Origin: JANXDG01 sp964521665
Lineage (GTDB): Bacteria > Elusimicrobiota > Endomicrobiia > DTEH01
Direction: 5' to 3'
Assembly (NCBI GenBank): GCA_964521665.1
Contig: CAZFSG010000017.1
Coordinates: 1-24,772, forward strand
DNA length: 24,772 nucleotides
Shown: positions 20,906 to 24,772 of the stretch, one piece after another
How positions within the stretch are numbered: position 1 is the stretch's first letter
Layout of the letters: each line of letters opens with the position of its first letter
Notes under the pieces: model-generated
Told to the model about the DNA's origin: nothing
Seen by the model: only the letters and a program-made list of their open reading frames with translations
The model's database searches: none
Program-made: the position numbers and the translations under genes

Positions 20906-23356
20906 ATGAAACTTTCATTACAATGGATAAAAGAACTGTTAGGGAATAACAATTTTTCTGACGAAGAAATAATAAGTAATATAGAAAAATTAGGTTATGA
21001 AATAGAGAATGTATCTAAACAAAACTATGATATATTGTCAAAAATAAAAGTTGTTAAAGTTTTAGCTATTAAAAAACATCCTAATGCTGATAAACTTGTT
21101 ATATGTACCATTACTGATGGAAAAAATAATTACGAAGTTGTCTGTGGTGCACCAAATGTTTACGAAGGGATGTTAACTGCTTATATTGGTGTTGGAGGAA
21201 TACTACCTGATGGAACAAAAGTTGAACAAAAAAAGATACGTGGCGTTATTTCAGATGGTATGTTATGTTCAGCAAAAGAGTTAGGACTTTATGATGATCA
21301 TACAGGTATTTTAGAACTTAACGATAAGTTTATTTTAGGAGAACCGTTAAACAAATATTTTTGTGATACAATTGTTGAAATTTCAACTCCTGCAAACAGA
21401 TACGATTGTTTAGGACATTTTGGTATTGCAAAAGAGTTAGCAGTAAAGTTAGGTATTGAATTTAAGAATCCATTCATTGAGATAACAAATTTGATTAATA
21501 CTACAAAAACATTACCAATGTTTGATGTTAAGATTTTATCATATCAGTTATGTAAAAGATATATAGCAATACAGATAAGCAATGTTAACAACAAAGTTTC
21601 TATACCAGTTTATATTAAATATAGATTAACTAGTTTAGGATTAAGAAGTATAAGCCCATTAGTTGATATATCTAACTATGTCATGCTTTTAGTAGGACAT
21701 TCAGTACATATATTTGATTTTAACAAACTTCTTGGAGGTAAAATAATTGTAAGAACTGCAAAAAAAGAAGAATCTATTGTCGCATTAGATAATAAAACTT
21801 ATCATTTAGATGATTCTGTTATAGTTATTTCTGATAAAGATAGACCTGTTGCAATAGCAGGTATTATCGGTGGACAAAACAGTTGTGTAGATGAAAACAC
21901 AAATAGTGTTTTAATAGAATCAGCAGTATTCAATCGTAGTATGATACGTCTTGCAAGAAAAAAACTTGGACTTAATACTGAAGCAAGTTTCAGGTTTGAA
22001 CGAGGTAGTGGATGGGACTTAGCTGAATACGCAGCATTTAAAACTTGTCAGATGGTGTTAGAATATTGTGGTGGTGAAATCGTAAAATTTTCTGATGAAA
22101 AAGATATTGAGTATTATAATAATCTTGTCTCATTTCAACAAAATGCTATAAATATAGATCTTGAATATATAAGTTCAATATTAGGATTTGAAATTGAAAC
22201 ACAAAAGTTTACAGAATTATTTACTCAACTTGGCTATCAACTTAAACCAGTTGAGGTCACAATTGCAAACCATAATAAATTTTTTTTATTACCACCAATT
22301 TCACGACAAGATATAAAATTTCAAGCAGATATTGTTGAAGAAATAGCAAGATTCATGGGTTATGAAAAAGTTCCGTCAAAACTACCACAAAATGTCAACA
22401 GTTTTTATAAACAAAATTTTGTAGATAAACTTCAAAAAGAAATTATAGAGTATTTAACATCAGTAGGGTTAAACCAAGCAATAAATTATTCTTTGTGTTC
22501 GGCTGAAGAAAACAAAGTTGTTTTAGACTATGAAGAAAAAAGTATTTCAATTTTAAATCCTGTATCTAATGAATATTCACAACTCAGGTTAAGTTTGTTT
22601 ACCAGTTTACTTAAGAATCTTATTACCAATTATGAACATCAAATTGAAAACATAGCATTGTTTGAATTAGGTAAAGTGTTTTATAAACACAATGACGAAA
22701 TAAAAGAAGAATTGCAATTAGGTATTATTACCCATGGAGAACACCAGTATTTAAGTTGGAATCATCAAACAATACAATACGATTTTTATCATATATGTGG
22801 TATAGTCGAAACAATGTTTGATAGATTTGGTGTAAAATATATTAAAGATGTAAAAATTGAGAACAAAAATTTTTCAAAACCGCTCCTTGATGATAAACTT
22901 TTTAAAAAAATAGTTTATTATATTTCTGCAAAAGACAACGAAGTTTTATCATTTGTATCAGAAGTAAACAAGGATAAACTTAAATTAAAACTACCTGACA
23001 ATGTTTTTTATGCACAAGTGTATTTTGAAAAGTTATTGAGAGAAATAAAAGAAGAAAAAGTTTTTAAATCAATACCAAAATATCCGTTTGTGATAAGAGA
23101 TCTGTGTCTAAAAATACCACAGCAGATGTCTTATTCAGAAATAGAAAAAATAATTTTACAATTTGTATCTTCAAAAAATCTTGTTTGTAATGTATCTCTG
23201 ATTGATTTTTATAAAAAAGATGATGAAAAATTTCTTACATTCAGGTTAAAAATACAAGATTTAACAAAAACTTTAACTGATAAAGAAGTTAATAATTTTA
23301 TGGGTGAACTCATAAATGAATTTAATAAACAAAATATATATTTGAGAGAAAAATAA
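20906..23356 (+). CDS. pheT: Phenylalanyl-tRNA synthetase beta subunit
   Basis: 816 residues, the full bacterial length. Domain order: an N-terminal EMAP-like tRNA-binding domain (about 45-150, VVKVLAIKKHPNADKLVICTI and GVISDGMLCSAKELGL), the B3/B4 editing region (about 205-375, PLVDISNYVMLLVGHSVHIF and AIAGIIGGQNSCV), B5 (about 412-480), the catalytic-like domain (ISRQDIKFQADIVEEIARF onward), and the C-terminal FDX-ACB tRNA anticodon-binding domain (SIPKYPFVIRDLCLKIP to the end). It begins 15 bp after pheS with a weak ggtga. The pheT stop is only 13 bp before the next ATG. Confidence 0.97.
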   Translation: MKLSLQWIKELLGNNNFSDEEIISNIEKLGYEIENVSKQNYDILSKIKVVKVLAIKKHPNADKLVICTITDGKNNYEVVCGAPNVYEGMLTAYIGVGGILPDGTKVEQKKIRGVISDGMLCSAKELGLYDDHTGILELNDKFILGEPLNKYFCDTIVEISTPANRYDCLGHFGIAKELAVKLGIEFKNPFIEITNLINTTKTLPMFDVKILSYQLCKRYIAIQISNVNNKVSIPVYIKYRLTSLGLRSISPLVDISNYVMLLVGHSVHIFDFNKLLGGKIIVRTAKKEESIVALDNKTYHLDDSVIVISDKDRPVAIAGIIGGQNSCVDENTNSVLIESAVFNRSMIRLARKKLGLNTEASFRFERGSGWDLAEYAAFKTCQMVLEYCGGEIVKFSDEKDIEYYNNLVSFQQNAINIDLEYISSILGFEIETQKFTELFTQLGYQLKPVEVTIANHNKFFLLPPISRQDIKFQADIVEEIARFMGYEKVPSKLPQNVNSFYKQNFVDKLQKEIIEYLTSVGLNQAINYSLCSAEENKVVLDYEEKSISILNPVSNEYSQLRLSLFTSLLKNLITNYEHQIENIALFELGKVFYKHNDEIKEELQLGIITHGEHQYLSWNHQTIQYDFYHICGIVETMFDRFGVKYIKDVKIENKNFSKPLLDDKLFKKIVYYISAKDNEVLSFVSEVNKDKLKLKLPDNVFYAQVYFEKLLREIKEEKVFKSIPKYPFVIRDLCLKIPQQMSYSEIEKIILQFVSSKNLVCNVSLIDFYKKDDEKFLTFRLKIQDLTKTLTDKEVNNFMGELINEFNKQNIYLREK

Positions 23357-23369
23357 GTTTAATTTTTAT

Positions 23370-24772
23370 ATGTTTAATAAAAGAGTATTGGTTAGTATAC
23401 TATTTAACATTTTTATTTATACCAACCTTTTTTGTGACCCGCCAGAACCAATAACTGACCTTCATGTTGCAGAAGTTCATTTTAGGCAAGTAAAGCTTCA
23501 GTGGACAGTGCCACAATCTACAAATCCTGTTGTGCGGTATCAAATAAGAATATCAACATATCGTGTGTTATCTACAGAAGAAGATTGGAATAACAATTCG
23601 TCAGAAACTTCTTACCCGTACAGAATTTTTATAGATACATCACCACTGGAAGGAGAAACAACATCGTTCACAATAACAGGTCTTGCTAACGGTATATCAT
23701 ACTTTTTTGCGATTAAATCCTCAACCGATGGCTTTATATCATGGTCAAGTATTGATAATAATCCAGTGCGTCCTTATGCACAACCAACAAATTCAGCTCC
23801 TGAACCGTTTTCACCAATATGGCCTGTAGCATATATTGTTGTTACATCACAAACAGTTATACCTTTTGACTGGGATGACGCAAATGATACTGATATACCG
23901 TACGGAGATAAAATAAAATATGAACTTTATTATTCTACAGTAGAAACAACTTTATCTGGTGATCCACCTACATTCCAAGGTGGTAAAGTTGAAGTTATAG
24001 GAAATATAACAACAAGTTATATTGGAGTCCCGTCAAATAGTTTTTTAGATAACACAACATATTATTGGCGTGTGAAAGCGATAGATTCTGAAGGAAGTTC
24101 TTCTTGGTGTTATTTTAATCTTTATGGTAAAGAAACAAGATTTGTCGTAAATAATATCTATCAACCTCCAAGTAGTTTCAATCTGTTAACACCAGTAAGT
24201 TCTACTGCTACAACACCAGTGGTCTTTGACTGGACTGATGCAACAGATCCTGACCCACAAGATGTTATTACTTACGCTTTGTTTATTTCTTCTCAAGCAA
24301 AAGAATATGGATTTGTTCTACAAGTTTCTGGGATCAGTTGGTCATCATATACATTAACTTCTGTTTTTGGTGGCTGGGTTGAAAACACAACATATTGGTG
24401 GTATGTTGTAGCAAAAGACACTTTTGATCTTGAGAGTTTTTCGACCACAAGTTGGTTTGCTATAAATAATTTTGATGAACCACCAACACAAAATTTTTTG
24501 TTATCACCAGGAACAACTATTTATTACCAACTTGATGTAAACAATCAAAATCATATTTTGTTTACTTTAAATCCAACATTTTATTGGACCAACTCTTCAG
24601 ATCCTGACCCGTTGAGTAATGTATATTATCAAGTTTTAATTTCATCATATTCTGACCAACCAGAAGTATTAAATTCTGTGTTCTACACTACTGAAAAAAT
24701 ATATACAACTTTCTATTATCTTTCATCACAAGTGTTAGAAGATAAAACAACATATTTTTGGCGTCTCCGTAT
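23370..24772 (+). CDS. Secreted FN3-type repeat protein, 3'-truncated by window edge
   Basis: The frame is open from ATG 23370 to the end (467 codons). Residues 1-22 are signal-peptide-like (MFNKRVLVSILFNIFIYTNLFC, then DPPEP); the Cys is not in a good lipobox. A canonical FN3 domain follows (about 25-120, PITDLHVAEVHFRQVKLQW and TGLANGISYFFAIKS). Then come tandem repeats opening with FDWDDANDTD (166), FDWTDATDPDP (286) and FYWTNSSDPDP (404), a period of about 118-120 residues. Each has NTTYYWRVKA-like strands before the next. Such proteins are usually surface or extracellular and long. No Shine-Dalgarno is seen; it may be read through from pheT. Confidence 0.85.
   Translation, partial: MFNKRVLVSILFNIFIYTNLFCDPPEPITDLHVAEVHFRQVKLQWTVPQSTNPVVRYQIRISTYRVLSTEEDWNNNSSETSYPYRIFIDTSPLEGETTSFTITGLANGISYFFAIKSSTDGFISWSSIDNNPVRPYAQPTNSAPEPFSPIWPVAYIVVTSQTVIPFDWDDANDTDIPYGDKIKYELYYSTVETTLSGDPPTFQGGKVEVIGNITTSYIGVPSNSFLDNTTYYWRVKAIDSEGSSSWCYFNLYGKETRFVVNNIYQPPSSFNLLTPVSSTATTPVVFDWTDATDPDPQDVITYALFISSQAKEYGFVLQVSGISWSSYTLTSVFGGWVENTTYWWYVVAKDTFDLESFSTTSWFAINNFDEPPTQNFLLSPGTTIYYQLDVNNQNHILFTLNPTFYWTNSSDPDPLSNVYYQVLISSYSDQPEVLNSVFYTTEKIYTTFYYLSSQVLEDKTTYFWRLR

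Noticed and set aside
1..24772. CRISPR arrays, insertion sequences and defence islands
   Set aside because: No regularly spaced repeats, transposases, Cas-like or restriction genes were seen on either strand; the only long exact repeats are the two 55-bp assembly duplicates.

Overview
This is a low-GC (very A/T-rich) bacterial chromosome fragment from a draft, scaffolded assembly, with three runs of exactly 100 N. Several features point to a diderm, probably anaerobic bacterium. A signal-peptide outer-membrane-barrel-like protein ends in phenylalanine, there are two radical SAM enzymes, and the primary sigma factor has a long charged insertion between regions 1.2 and 2 that Firmicutes-type SigA lacks. 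A GH57 branching enzyme and a DUF763 protein, both frequent in thermophiles, hint at a warm habitat but do not prove it. I cannot name a phylum from the sequence alone.

Layout. Bases 1-1569 (+): the end of a Xer-type tyrosine recombinase, then an outer membrane protein. Bases 1579-9024 (-): a tightly packed run that reads, in transcription order, ion transporter, 115-aa unknown, spore-photoproduct-lyase-like radical SAM, DUF763, histone-deacetylase-like hydrolase, AmmeMemoRadiSam-type radical SAM and glucose-6-phosphate isomerase. Five of its six junctions are overlaps of 4-8 bp or spacers of 6-8 bp; the last is interrupted by an assembly gap. Bases 9025-11472 (+): a VanZ-like protein, tRNA-Asn, GH57 branching enzyme and a 46-aa membrane microprotein. 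Bases 11473-16993 (+): a HIT hydrolase, then a macromolecular-synthesis cluster rpsU - NIF3-like - dnaG - rpoD with a candidate structured leader RNA. Bases 17096-23356 (+): rplT, a Ktr/Trk potassium channel pair, a TPR protein, pheS and pheT. From 23370 to the window end: the start of a secreted FN3-type repeat protein.

Two of the three N gaps (7388-7487 and 9528-9627) are flanked by the same 55 bases on both sides. They are best read as two contigs sharing a 55-mer that were scaffolded without merging. Collapsing the first restores an intact 115-codon gene. Collapsing the second leaves one tRNA-Asn instead of one and a fragment. The third gap (2958-3057) lacks this signature and removes only the N-terminus of pgi.

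The most interesting unexplained material is the minus-strand run, which places an SPL-like radical SAM beside DUF763 and an HDAC-like enzyme. Next come the candidate leader RNA before rpsU, a hairpin that buries the likely ribosome binding site of the GH57 gene, and a compact symmetrical divergent promoter at 9025-9072.
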